Origin: Eucalyptus grandis
Lineage: Eukaryota; Streptophyta; Magnoliopsida; Myrtales; Myrtaceae
Direction of reading: 5' to 3'
Assembly: GCF_016545825.1 (NCBI RefSeq)
Contig: NC_052614.1
Location: forward strand, 4,440,630-4,504,629
Length of the DNA: 64,000 bases
Notes under the pieces: model-generated
The model's input: only the letters and a program-made list of their open reading frames with translations
Told to the model about the DNA's origin: nothing
Database searches by the model: none
Translations under genes and position numbers: made by a program
Shown here: in pieces, positions 1 through 11,500 of the stretch
How the letters are laid out: the number at the start of each line of letters is the position of its first letter
Numbering within the stretch: the first letter of the stretch is position 1

Positions 1-763
1 TCGGTGGCAACAATTGAAGAATAAGAAGAATAAGAAGAAAAGAAGAGGAAAGAGGAAAAAAAATGAGTTGTCTTGATTCTAGAATTATTCCTAGAAACAA
101 AGAATCAACTTTTTTACTCCTTCATTTTGTTTCAAATCTATTTCTAGAAAAAAAAATTTACCAAATGGATTTCTTTTCCAAATCTACTCCCGGGAATAAA
201 TAAATAAAAATTTTCTACCGTTTGACAAGTTAGCAAGTGCAGCGTAATTTGTCAAGATTTTATAACCTTCTCCGGTTGATACCTGCTAGCCTCATCATAG
301 GATTCCTGAAAGTCTTAAATTAATCAAATGAAGAGAGTCCTAGGCCGAAAAAATTATAGTAATACTTATAAATTATTAAATAAAAAAATTCACGTCTTGT
401 GCATTGAACGGGCCGGCCTTTTACGACTATCTAGGAAAGGACGTCATCTGGGCGGAGATAAATTAGTAGAACTAAAAGTTACAAACAGACGAGGCTAGAA
501 GTATCTAGGAATCAGGACATTGAGATTTTTTTTTTTTTTTTGGTCAGTAGGACATTGAGATTGGTGAAGTCCTAAAAACTAAAAAGTAGGATCTCGTAAA
601 CAACTGAAACTAATCGCCACAATAACAGTCACAAACCACCCTCTTTTTCCTCGGTCAAAAGGAATACCATGAAAGTCTCCGATGGAATCCATTATCCTTC
701 TGGATTTTCAGTTTGATGCATCTGTTTTCAGAGCTCTTGCTATTGAGGATTCGCCGCTGTACT
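1..763. other. Upstream region of MICU, no gene seen
   Basis: The stretch is AT-rich with short homopolymers (T-run near 529-541) and no open frame of note on either strand. The last 100-150 bases probably contain the MICU promoter and 5' leader, but I can point to no specific motif. Confidence 0.5.
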
Positions 764-3099
764 ATGTTTTCTCGGGTGCCATTGAGGAGCTCATTGCGGT
801 TCATTCACCAAGTCCTAGAAAATCAACGGCTGAGGAGCTATTCTTCCTATAGGAAATGGCAATCTGGTGATGCAAGGAATGGAGAGACATTGCTGGGAAA
901 TCATGCAGGGTCATTCGTTTCTTCAGGAGTTTTGATTGCCGGGTCATGCATTGGGTTTTGCTATTGGGTTTCAAGTTCCTCAGAGACTAGCCCTCTTTTG
1001 TCTTTCGCGAATTGTCCCAAAGAGACATGGCCTTCCAGCGACGATCTCCAAGCTTCAACAAGAGGAAAGAAAAGCAACTTCCTCGTTGGAGGTAAGCATA
1101 CAATGTATTTATCGAAGAATCGTCATATGCCCTGGCATTAGCTAACGTGGTACGCAAAATCCCGTGGGAAGCCACGGCTCCCACTATTTCCATGCTAATT
1201 AGTTCAATGATCTATTGCAGATGCATACAGAAGAAGAATCTTCTTTAATTATGAGAGGCGGATCCGGTTGCAGAGCCCCCCTGAAAAGGTACACTTCTGC
1301 TCATATCAGTCGTCGAGCTAAAAATCTCCTGGGGTTCTATGAGTCACTTGTACAGTTTTACCTTCCAAAATGAGTGCTTTGTTTGGCCTAAGTTGCAGCA
1401 TTCTTTTCGCCCAAATGTAATCTAGGAGAACTCACCCGTTTAAATTTTCTTTTGACGATATTCAAGGTTTTTGATTACTTTTCATCAGTCCGGAGGCCTT
1501 CAGGAGAGGTTCTCATGACACCAGCGGACTTGATGCGAGCAGTTGTGCCGGTGTTTCCTCCATCCGAATCGGATCGTGTTAGAGAGGGATATTTGAGAGG
1601 AGAGAGGATCCCTGGCGACTTATATTGTCCTCCTTCGAAATTTTTTATGCTCTTCGACATGAACAATGATGGACTTATTTCATTTCCAGAGTAAGAGGAC
1701 TGTCATTAGCACTCTTCTGGATTGGCCATGAGAAGTCACCATCACAATTTCCGCCTATTAGAATTGAAATTCACTGTACTGTATCACTAAGGTGGCTTTC
1801 AATCATTTTTTAACAGGTACATCTTTTTCGTCACACTGCTCAGTATCCCCGAGTCGAGTTTTGAGGTGGCATTCAAAATGTTTGATCTGGACAACAATGG
1901 GTAATTATGGTTCAGCCAGAAAGTTCCCGATAGCTTTGTAGATTCGCATCTTACTCTCTCGACATTCATAATGGAAGAAACATGTGTTTGCTGTGTTCAA
2001 TATGCTCTCTTCATCCAATGTATGATGTGCTTGAGATACAGAAAACATTACAAGAAGTGCTACTACATAGAGAGAAAAAAGGAACTTTCTTTTCTTAGGA
2101 GATACGTTATCACGGTCTGACCAATTCTGTGCTAAAACAAGTTGCATTCGTCCACAGCGAAATAGACCAGGAAGAATTCAGGAAGGTGATGGCTCTAATG
2201 CGATCCCAAAGCAGACAAGGGACTCAGCACAGGGACGGCAAGAGAGTGGGGCTAAAAGTCAAGGATTCGGTGGAGGAAGGCGGTCTGCTGGAGTACTTCT
2301 TCGGCAAGGACGGCCAGGAAAAGCTAAAACATGGACGATTTGTCCAGTTTCTGAAAGACTTGCATGACGAAGTACGTGCTCTCCCCATATTTTTCTACTC
2401 GCTAGTTGAACCTCTGTGCTGCTTCTTTTTATTCACCATCTATGTTCAGAGCTATCTGTTATGACTAGATTGCTCATTCAGATAGCCCTACAGACGAAGT
2501 TCTCCTGTAATGAATTCAAGCATTTTTCTTTTCATCTAACCAGATCTTGCGTTTAGAGTTTTCACATTACGACACTAGATCAGTGGGGACGATATCAGCA
2601 AAAGATTTCGCCTTGTCCTTGGTTGCATCCGCTGACATGTGCCACTTAAACAAGTTGCTTGACCGAGTAGATGAAATAGACGGGGAACCGTCACTCAGGG
2701 ACCTGAGGATCTCCTTCCAGGAATTCAAGGATTTCGCAGAGCTACGTAAAATGTTGCAGTCATTTTCGCTTGCCATTTTCAGTTATGGGAAAGTAAAAGG
2801 ACTGCTCACCAAAAGGGATTTCCAGAGGGCGGCTTCCCAGGTACTTGCGCCCCATAAAGATCTCTTTTTCCTTAATGAAAAATTTTCAATTCCAAGCTAT
2901 GCATTTCTCTGGAGAAGAACTTATGGTTGATTGTTTCAAGGTGTGTGGCATTTCCATTACAAGCAACGTGGTGGACATAATATTCCACTTGTTCGATGCT
3001 AACCGCGATGGAAATTTAAGCTCGAAGGAGTTTATTCGAGCGGTACAAAGATGCGAAAGCAATGGAGCGCAGGCAGAGAGGCCGGTGTCAAGGGTCTGA
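764..3099 (+). CDS. MICU: Mitochondrial calcium uptake protein (plant MICU), EF-hand regulator of the calcium uniporter
   Basis: Seven exons join in frame: 764-1091, 1221-1288, 1467-1690, 1817-1900, 2158-2371, 2544-2840, 2941-3099, all with GT/AG borders, giving 458 codons. The start at 764 is preferred over the in-frame ATG at 713 because it opens an Arg/Ser-rich, acid-poor stretch (MFSRVPLRSSLRF) typical of a mitochondrial presequence. A hydrophobic segment lies at about residues 50-69. EF-hand loops are visible at about 196 (DMNNDGLISFPE, split by an intron), 230 (DLDNNGEIDQEE) and 424 (DANRDGNLSSKE); the YRRRIFFNYERRIR block of MICU is encoded by exon 2. In plants MICU sits in the inner-membrane/intermembrane space and gates Ca2+ entry through MCU; that role is family knowledge. 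The gene converges on OS-9 and lies upstream of a PHOX gene on the same strand. No lesion is seen. Confidence 0.95.
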
Positions 3100-4054
3100 T
3101 TTCTTGCTGGAGCAGTTGTGCATCTAGTTGTAATTCCTCAAAACTTCTTTTGTAGTGACTCATACTGAATCACGGCTCGAGTTCCCAAAGCTATCAGTAT
3201 GAGCCGGACAGATCTTTGCTCGCTCTCTCTCGCCATCGCTTGCAGTTCAAAGATGTGATCATCAGCTTTGCTGAAAGCCTAGGTTCCCAAAACCAAGAAA
3301 AATTCCTCCTCTTGTTCTGGTCATAATGCATAGATTTGAAGTGTCATCTTTCCACTCCACGTATGAGATTGTTTTCATTCACAAAATTGGTGCAGTTTCA
3401 AAATTTACTTAACACTGGGTCACTGAAACCGTCATGTTTAGATCAAAAGGGAAACATAAAACATCACGCATAGCCATAGCCTAAAACATGATGGCAATGA
3501 ACCTCATGTAGAAAGGCGCATAAATCCTTACAACCACATTCATATATTAGACAGGATTGGTATAACACACCAACAATCAAGATCAGAGAAGTAAATAAAC
3601 TTCCAGGCAAGCTTCAGTAGATATAGAGATTCCTTAATCACGCATGCTAAGACGAGTAGTTAGAGATTTACAACAACGGGCCAACCATCTCTCACTAGGA
3701 CTAGACCTAGTGGTAGTACATTTACTTAGGCATGCTTTGTTTAAACATAATTTTGCTTGAGGAACACTTTAAGCTAGGGATCAGTTCCACAAGTGCAACT
3801 CCGATGTGTTAACCTGGAGCTTCCTGTATACCTACTCCTACTGTTCCTTAAAAGGAGATGAGCATCTCGAATGGTGGTATTCCAACCAAAAAAAAAAAGA
3901 AAAAAAAGAAAAATCCATCTGTATGAAGAAGCTTTCTGCAAGCACAAGCGCTGGTCATAGATAGTTTGAAGCACTAGAAAATCCTTACAACATCAGCAAA
4001 TCAGAGAAGCTCCTTCCCATAAAATATTTACTTCGTGTGTGGATATTTTGTTGC
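3100..4054. other. Convergent intergenic region between MICU and OS-9
   Basis: This holds the 3' untranslated regions of the two convergent genes and no further ORF that resembles a gene. There is an A-rich tract at 3892-3909. Confidence 0.6.
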
Positions 4055-7000
4055 TCATCCTTCTGTATCATCAGCCACTGAAACTTTGTCTTCTGTAACC
4101 ATGATAATCCCATCATCGTCAATTTTTACCTTTTCTGGTTTCTTTTCCTTCTGATCTTTATGAAGCACATTACAATTGATGGTGTGCCATACAGGTCTCT
4201 CCTCTTGGAACAATCTGAAAGGTTTAAAGCAAACATTCAAATAGAAGAAACCGGCACATGCTTTTGAAGTGAGAACTGGCGGGGTAGTCATGGCCAGTAC
4301 AGCAGTACTTTAATGATCAGTGATGAGAAAAGGAAAAAAACACGTACGGATGCTTGCAGAGCATTGGGCTTTGAATTGTGAGAGCGTATTTGCATGTGGA
4401 CAACTCTGTGAAGGAAGTAATCATAGCTCTAGGCTCTGAGCATACAAATCTCACCTACACTTGCACAAATAAACTTGGATATGAAGAAAAATAAAAAAAT
4501 AAAGGGGATCTTTTACTGAGATATCAACAACAGAAGTCATTCTACCTCAGTCTCACGAGGCTCATTTGTAAGATCACATGTAGTCCCGTTGGTGTACAGA
4601 TGAGCATGATACCTACATAAACCAAATATATATGTATCAAAATGAGCTCTATCTCTGGCTCCAACAAGAAAGTCTCCTCAAGCCAACCCTCTATATTATA
4701 AAATAGTGAAAATAAGGCCATTGGACAAACCTCTGTGAAGCATCTTTCGATCGGGGATCCTTCAATGTCGAGACATCAGAGAGATTCTGGTTGAAAGCAG
4801 ATGTAGCCTCTGAATCGTACCTACCTAAGATAAACTCCTGGACCACCTGTAACAAGCAAATAATGGCTTGGATTAGCATGAAGCGTGAGGTACAACCAAA
4901 AAAAAGTAATGCCAAAATTAAACTTTCTTTTTGTCCAAACTGTGACATAGATTATTCATGAAAGAAGGACAAGTATTGCATGCAAATTCTTTTCAAGGTT
5001 GCCAAATCTGTCCAGAGCCATGCAAAAACTCAAGCACTTCACATGCAATTATAATACCTGATCATCCTCCACATGAAATTGCCGTATTTTCTTGTGATAA
5101 CAGAACTCATATGACCACCAGCCTTCTTGCTGCATTAAGATCAGAATATAAGCGAAATAATTTATCAATGAATACTATATGTCCTCGCAACCTAAATATC
5201 TACCAGAAAACCTAGATGTAATGCATCCTTAATGGTTCTATCAACTAGAAATCAGCTTTCTACTTTTTTTCCCTCTCTACATTAGGAGGGAGCCAATCAG
5301 AGGTGGAGCAATAGGTACTTACTCGTACAAGACACTGCCCCTTTAGTACTTCAAGCAGCTCATCAGGTGTCTTCAATTTGATGCGTTTCTCTGTCTCCAC
5401 AATCATACTGGTCACATTCTGCTGAACAATTGGTTTTTCACCCTTGGCTTTCTCAACCTTGGGTAAGAAACATAAATACTTCTGTCCATCTTTACCAGGC
5501 ATAACTACTGATTCCTGATCATCATCCTAAAAATTCCAGCCAAAATATTAAGTTTAACTTAAACTTTTCCTACAAAGGAAATGCAGAAACCACACAAAAG
5601 GTCATGATACAGAGACATCATGCTAACCCTAAAATTAGAAAAAACATCGCAGATTCAACATGCTAATGATCCTAAAGGCAAAAGCAGAAGAGAGTTTAAA
5701 ACATGCACACACCCAAAAATGACAATTTTTTAAATTTCTTAGCAACTAATCCATCCAAACTATAATAATTCCAGTGAATATCAGACTGCAGTAAGCAGAG
5801 AATAAACTTGAAAAGTGTCATTACTTCCCCATATCATGCAACGCAATGCAGCATCTCCAATTTAGTCATATTAGCCAATTAAAGAAGATAACACACCATG
5901 CAAGTCCCAAGTAGAGGCAGGAGAAACCTAATCTCTAACTTACCGGATGAAAGGGAGAGTCTTCCGGATGGAACTCAATATTATACTTAGGTTCTTGTGA
6001 ACTACGTCCAAATGTACCACCTGTCAAGACAGTGTCATGAAAATAAGGAACTACTGGAGCTTATACTCGGTAAACTTTCAAGTCTTCTGCGGTTTCTACA
6101 GTATGGTTAACTTAGTTCTGCATTGATCAGAAATGAAGATCTGCACAGAGCACACAAAGAATCTTGAAATAAACTGCATGAGAAAGTCAAGCCAGACTAT
6201 CAGCTTCACAACAAGGAAGTCTGCTCAGACAGTTCAATCATATATTTCCTGCTCTCACGGATTGTTGCTGTATCCTTACCATAGAGATGCGAAGAAGTGT
6301 TCAGATTTCTATATTTCATTGGATCATTCAGTTCTAAATGAATCTCTCCTGCTTCCAAATCAGAGGTGCATGATTACGTAATAAATTAGAAGAAGCTGTC
6401 ATCTCACCATTTGGGAATGTAAGCTTGACCAGTGGAAAGCAAGGCATTGGCTAGAAATCAAACTATTAGGAGTGAACTCACAAACCTGCCAAACATTTGG
6501 CAAAAGGAGGAGTTCCGCAAGGTCAATTTTTCTAAGCAAGTTAAAATCAGAACCGGGAGTCAAAACAATCTCCTCCGTAACTACCCATATTATCCCTATT
6601 ACCCCAATCATTAATCTCGAAGAAACAGCACTTGCAATTGCTGAAACGCATACGCAATTCAGCAAAATTGCCAAATGTATCTAGGTGTAAAGAGAAGAAA
6701 GACAGACTTCTTCCCTGTACCATCAAGAGACTAATCAATTAATGGCTTCTCACAGACAGCTGAAAAATCAATCACATTCCCCTTCCATCTGGGAAGTGAA
6801 AACTCCGACAGCATGAGGAAACCGCCAAAAGGTCGATGCTTCTTTCTAGGGTTCACTCCCGATCACAATTCCTACATCCCCTCATCATTACCTCGCTATG
6901 GGGAAATAATTTAGTAGGGACGCAACACAAATAAAAGGACTCAAAAATCACCAGAACACTCGAGCAAGCCCAAATGGGCGCGTCAAGCTTTGCAAGCAAA

Positions 7001-7355
7001 GCTCGGGCAAACTGAATGGCGACCCAAATCGCATCGTCTGCCCATCTTGACGGCTGTAGCGAAGCACGGAGACAACTATCATCCAATTTCATCGAAAAGA
7101 CTGGAAGCTAATTCTCTCCAGCATTCTAGGCATTACCTCACGCTAACAAAGAAACCCAGAAAGGACCAAAACTTAAAGAACGTAACTTGAAAGAGGCACG
7201 ATGAATGAAAGAAAAGAGAAATCGCGAAATCCGTGCAAATTGAGGATGATGGTGGGGGATCAATTACCGACTTGAGCCGTCAAGACCTTGTCGGCGAGCA
7301 CGTGGGCGCAGAGGGCGGATTGGAGAAGGATCGACAGCAGCAACAACAGCCTCAT
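4055..7355 (-). CDS. OS9: OS-9 homologue, ER lectin of glycoprotein ER-associated degradation
   Basis: Eight minus-strand exons join in frame: 7268-7355, 5944-6020, 5323-5526, 5058-5129, 4731-4846, 4546-4612, 4348-4454, 4055-4214, giving 297 codons. The first exon encodes a clear signal peptide (MRLLLLLSILLQSALCA). The MRH (mannose-6-phosphate-receptor homology) domain spans roughly residues 85-245: QEGWWSYEFC with its tandem Trp at about 127-128, RQFHVED with a Gln, TCDLT, PRETE and TELSTCKYALTI supply the Trp/Trp/Gln/Asp/Arg/Glu/Tyr set used in glycan binding. Family role: it recognises trimmed mannose on misfolded glycoproteins in the ER lumen and hands them to the HRD1/SEL1 ligase complex. 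The acidic tail ends ADDTEG without a KDEL/HDEL signal. The segment usually read as QCPTLC appears here as QSPMLC, so one cysteine may be missing. Introns 1 (1.25 kb) and 2 are the longest. Confidence 0.95.
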
Positions 7356-7749
7356 CTCTCTCTCTCTCTCGATCGATCGATCGATCGATGGATCGGAGTT
7401 TGCGGAAGGCCGAGATCGAAGTCGGGAGCTTTTTGCAGCGGAACCAGAATCTCGAGCAGAAAGCGAATCCTCTTCTCTCTCGATCGATCGATGAAGGACG
7501 AAGGAGGAGCTCTCTCTGCAAGCGCGGCGTCTGCGACGACTGCGGTGGCGGCGATCGGGGTGGTCGCGGTGGCGGTGAACGAAAGGCCTAGACAGTAGGA
7601 GACAGTAGACACAGCCCGACGTGGACTACCCAATCGCTTGCCGCCACGTCATTCGGCTGCTAGCACTGCTGGTCGCGTGACTGGTCACGTGCTGCCGTTG
7701 GTAACGCCCATTTACGAAAGGGTTCACGTTAAAACAATAAAAAAAGAAA
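7356..7749 (-). promoter_or_regulatory. OS-9 5' leader/promoter with CT and GATC simple repeats
   Basis: Just upstream of the OS-9 start is a CT run followed by tandem GATC units (about 7356-7391), with a second shorter GATC cluster near 7480-7491. The flanking 200 bases are GC-rich, as expected of a housekeeping 5' region. No core promoter element can be assigned with confidence. Confidence 0.4.
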
Positions 7750-8252
7750 GGGTTAATACTATCAAAAAACCTCAAATTGGTATATTTGTGACAAATTTAT
7801 CTCAAACTATTTTTAACCACAAAAAATCACAAACTGGTATCTTTTGACAAATTTACCTCAAACTGGCACACTTGTGACAATTTTACCATCTATTAGTTTT
7901 CGTGAAATTTTAATTAAATTAAATGACACGTGATGCTTAAGCGGTATACCAGTTTAAGATTTTACACTCTGTTTATCACAGTTTACAATTTTTTTGATTT
8001 TTTTGTGGTATTAATCAAATTTAGCGAAGGGTATAATTGTCACAAATTTATCAGTTTGGGGTTTTTTGTGGTCGAATAAATTAGTTTGGGGTAAATTTGT
8101 CATAAATGTACAAGTTTATGATTTTTTTTTATGGTTAGTCGGAGTAAATTTGTCACAAATATACAGGGTGTATGGTTTTTTATGGTCAAAAAAATAGTTT
8201 GGAGTAAATTTGTTACAAATGTGTAGGTTTAGGGTTTTTCGGGGTATTAACC
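7750..8252 (+). mobile_element. Miniature inverted-repeat element, copy 1
   Basis: It begins GGGTTAATAC and ends GGTATTAACC, so the termini are inverted repeats. The interior is built of degenerate subrepeats around CAAATTTACC and TTTGTGACAA in both orientations. The same sequence occurs in reverse complement at 10922-11359, including the central AATTTAGCGAAGGGTATAAT block. No coding capacity. The flanks do not show an obvious target duplication for this copy. Confidence 0.75.
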
Positions 8253-8749
8253 GAAAAGACTGGCACAATTACGACGATAACTCAAAACAATATACCCATC
8301 AACAATCATATTTATCATATTTATCATATTTTAAATTTATTAATAAAATTTAATAAAAATTAACGAATGGTAAATTTTTTATAGATATATCAATTTAGGA
8401 TTTTTGATTGGTCAAAAATTAATTTATGATAAATTATTTTAAGTATACCAATTTTGACCTTTTTTAACCCTTTCTTGATATATATTTGATTAAATTATTT
8501 GTATTTGGAAAGTTATTAATTTTAATATGAATATTTACTAACGTTTCGTGTGCTATTACTATAGCGACCGATTATTTGGGTGCTCTTTGTAATTTCGTGT
8601 TCATAATAGACTATTACTTATTCTTGAAAAATTTGCCGACGCTCTTTTAAAATATTATCTAGTAATGCAGGTACGTTTAATTCCATATCTATCAATTCAT
8701 TCAATTTCAAATGCATAATGCACTGGACCATATCTTATTAGAGTAGTGT
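8253..8749. other. AT-rich intergenic stretch
   Basis: No ORF, RNA or clear repeat structure was recognised; the sequence after 8290 retains some of the same AT-rich motifs as the preceding miniature element and may be a decayed extension of it. Confidence 0.4.
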
Positions 8750-9044
8750 AGAATTTATTACCCATGGCAATATATGCGAAGAATAAGATAAGATACACTT
8801 TACTTTATTCTTTACATGTATTTAAAGTATAAGTTAGCTAATGGTTAATTTAAAGACATCAACTAGAATCTATGTAATGAAACAACTTTTCCAAGTTACA
8901 ACCTTTATACATGGAAAGATAAAATGAATTTGTCAACTTTGAAAATTCTTATTATACTTGTCAAGAGTACAAGAATTGCTTGACCGATCTTGATTTGATT
9001 GAGAGTAAAATTTGGAATTACTATACCGTTGAAAAATATTTTTT

Positions 9045-9960
9045 TCAAAAAGTCATCACACGAGAAGCATTCCATTGCGAATGTTGATCTTGGATTATAA
9101 CTGAATAAGCCATTGTTGTGCAAGAGGCTTTGTTAGTGCATTCTGAATTACCATACCATTGATCATAGAAGAGAATGTTGACCTGGATTATAAATGAATT
9201 GCAAATAAAGTGATAATTAATGGAAATATATTTCATCTTGAAGTGAAAAATAGGACTATTGCAAAGATAAGTAGCACCAATATTATCATATTATCATGAT
9301 ATATTTGAAGGAGAACCCCAATGTATGAGAGATTGAATCCATGTGAGCTAAGAAGCTATTGTAATAATAATGCGATATTCAACTTCAATTGATAAATTCA
9401 AGAGCACCACAATATAGGATTCTGGCCAATATAAACATTGTCATCTAGATTGCCTACCCAATCAACTTTAGAGGACCCATGAAGTGATGAAGAGGGACTG
9501 CTTTGCAAATGCAGGCCAAGATTGATAGTTCTTTTGAGATAACATAAAACATATTTAATAGGACTCCAATGTAACTCGGTTAGTTGATTTGTTGAAGACA
9601 AAAGCAATATCAAGTCTTATGAATCTTGGATATTGAAGAGCATAAAAAATCTTCCTACATTTAGTTGTGCCTGTACGAGGCAATCCATCAAAAGAGTGAA
9701 AAGTCACCGATTGCCATTGGGTGACAATTCCTAACATGGTTGCTCGATCAATCATGTCCTTATATACTTGTGTTAAGAAAAAAAGCCCAAACTTAGTGCA
9801 TATCACCTCAATTCTCAAGAAGTAAATGTGGATCCTTGAGTGAAAATTACCTACAAAAGCTTTCACAAACTTTTGCAAATTTTTTTGCTACCTCCATTAG
9901 GATCAAATCATCTACATAAACCAAGAAATAAGTAATGATGTCATCATGTTTATATAAAGT
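9045..9960 (-). pseudogene. Copia RT/RNase H remnant
   Basis: Minus-strand translation in broken frames gives copia landmarks: a [10 protein letters not shown] segment near 9210-9236 (RNase H, K-H-I-x-I-x-Y-H-F pattern), a LHWSPIKYVLCYLKRTINLGL segment with SSKVDWVGNLDD near 9420-9560 (RT/RNase H linker and the D-W-A-G pattern), and a YFLRIEV...VYKDMIDRATMLG segment near 9720-9830 (end of RT). Stops and frameshifts interrupt every domain and protease/integrase were not found, so it cannot be functional. Confidence 0.75.
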
Positions 9961-10086
9961 GAGGAATTGGAGTTGGATTGGATAACTCCAAACAAGATAA
10001 CAAAGGAACTCAATGCTAGATACCACTTCATCATGGAGTTCCTCGAAGGAAATGGGAAATTCACGTACTCTAATGGCAACAGAAAT

Positions 10087-10212
10087 TTCCTTGAATTCAA
10101 AGTCGACCCATTTAGTACATCCATTATCAAATCATCACTAATGGGAGAATTCCTTGAATTCGAAGTCGACCCATTTAGTACATCCATTATCAAATCATCA
10201 CTAATGGGAGAA
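10087..10212. repeat. 63-bp tandem duplication
   Basis: Units 10087-10149 and 10150-10212 are almost identical (one A/G difference is visible near base 14 of the unit). The period is a multiple of three, so both plus-strand copies stay open as a 21-residue repeat, but no protein family is recognised. Confidence 0.85.
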
Positions 10213-10921
10213 TTGATGATGGCAAGTTTGCTAGAAAATTATTTGACGACTTATATCCTTAGCTATTGATCGAGTGTCACATTTTGTGAAGATTAAAATG
10301 CTACTTGAGACTCATGACGTGCGAACGTGTCTTGTTGGCAAAGATGCCTCTCATGTTGTTTTAGCAAAAGCAATGAGAGGCACGATTGAGTATGAAGTGG
10401 AAGTTATAAATGCATGAAGCAATAGTTGATATTGGCATACCCAACGAAAATAAGATGGATTGGCCATTGCTTTGCCATCAGTGATGATAGTGTTAACATG
10501 CACAATATGGTTCAATCTATATACAACCCATTAAATCATAGCCCAGAGTAGAGAATTGAAGCTAGACAACCACAAGGGGAAATTTCATCTATGTTATTTT
10601 AAGGGATAATTGCACGGATGCATTGATCGACACAAGCATGGTGGCATTATTTGAAGAGGGGCCAGTGACTATAATAGGAGCACTAGTGTTTGAGGATTCT
10701 TTTGCTATTGGAAAAAAAATTGAATGATATACTTGTGAATAGTAGGCTCTAATATCTATAAAGAATTGGACTAGATACACTTTAATGCTGTTTCTTATAT
10801 GTATTTAAAGTACAAGTTTGCTAATGGTTTAGAAAGAAAGTAGTTAGAATATATGCTAGAAAATCACTTCTCCGAGTTACTGCCTTTATAAATGAAAAGA
10901 CAAAATCATCTATATAAATAA

Positions 10922-11359
10922 TGGTTAATACCTCGGAAAACCCTATCTTGGTATATTTGTAAATTTAATTCCGACTAACTATAAAAAATCATAAACTTGT
11001 ACATTTATGACAAATTTACCCCAAATTAATTTATTCGACCACAAAAAGCCCCAAACTGATAAATTTGTGACAATTATACCCTTCGCTAAATTTGATTAAT
11101 ACCACAAAAAAATTGTAAACTGTGATAAACAGAGTGTAAAATCTCAAACCTGGTATACAAGTTAACTGTCACGTGTAATTTAATTTAATTAAAATTTCAC
11201 GAAAACTAATAGAGGGTAAAATTGTCACAAATGTGCCAGTTTGGGGTAAATTTGTCAAAAGTATACCAGTTTGTGATTTTTTGTGGTCAAAAAAATAGTT
11301 TGGGATAAATTTGTCACAAATGTACTAGTTTAGGGTTTTTTTTTTTATGGTATTAACCC
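10922..11359 (-). mobile_element. Miniature inverted-repeat element, copy 2, with 9-bp target duplication
   Basis: This is the reverse complement of the element at 7750-8252. It starts TGGTTAATACC and ends GGTATTAACCC. It is flanked by a perfect 9-bp direct repeat TATAAATAA (10913-10921 and 11360-11368). A 9-bp duplication with long subterminal repeats fits a non-autonomous Mutator-like element. The insertion splits the right LTR-like repeat of the decayed copia; the left repeat lacks it. Confidence 0.8.
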
Positions 11360-11500
11360 TATAAATAAAGATAAAGAGTGTGTCAACTTTGGAAACTCTT
11401 ACCGCACTTGCCAAAAGTACAAAAATTGCTTGTCTGGTCTTGATCTAATTATAATCAATTTTGGAATTGTTTTGTTTTTGGGAGATATTCTTTCCAATAA

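Larger units (their letters stand above)
8750..11500 (-). mobile_element. Decayed Ty1/copia retrotransposon with nested insertion
   Basis: Two related direct repeats (about 8750-9050 and 10720-11500) look like eroded LTRs: both carry TACACTTTA...TGTATTTAAAGTA, then a CCAAGTTAC/CCGAGTTAC block, a GTCAACTTTG block and ATTGCTTG...CTTGAT. Between them minus-strand remnants of RNase H and reverse transcriptase are recognisable, in the order expected for an element reading right to left. The right LTR is split by a miniature element at 10922-11359. Boundaries are approximate because both repeats are heavily diverged. Confidence 0.65.
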
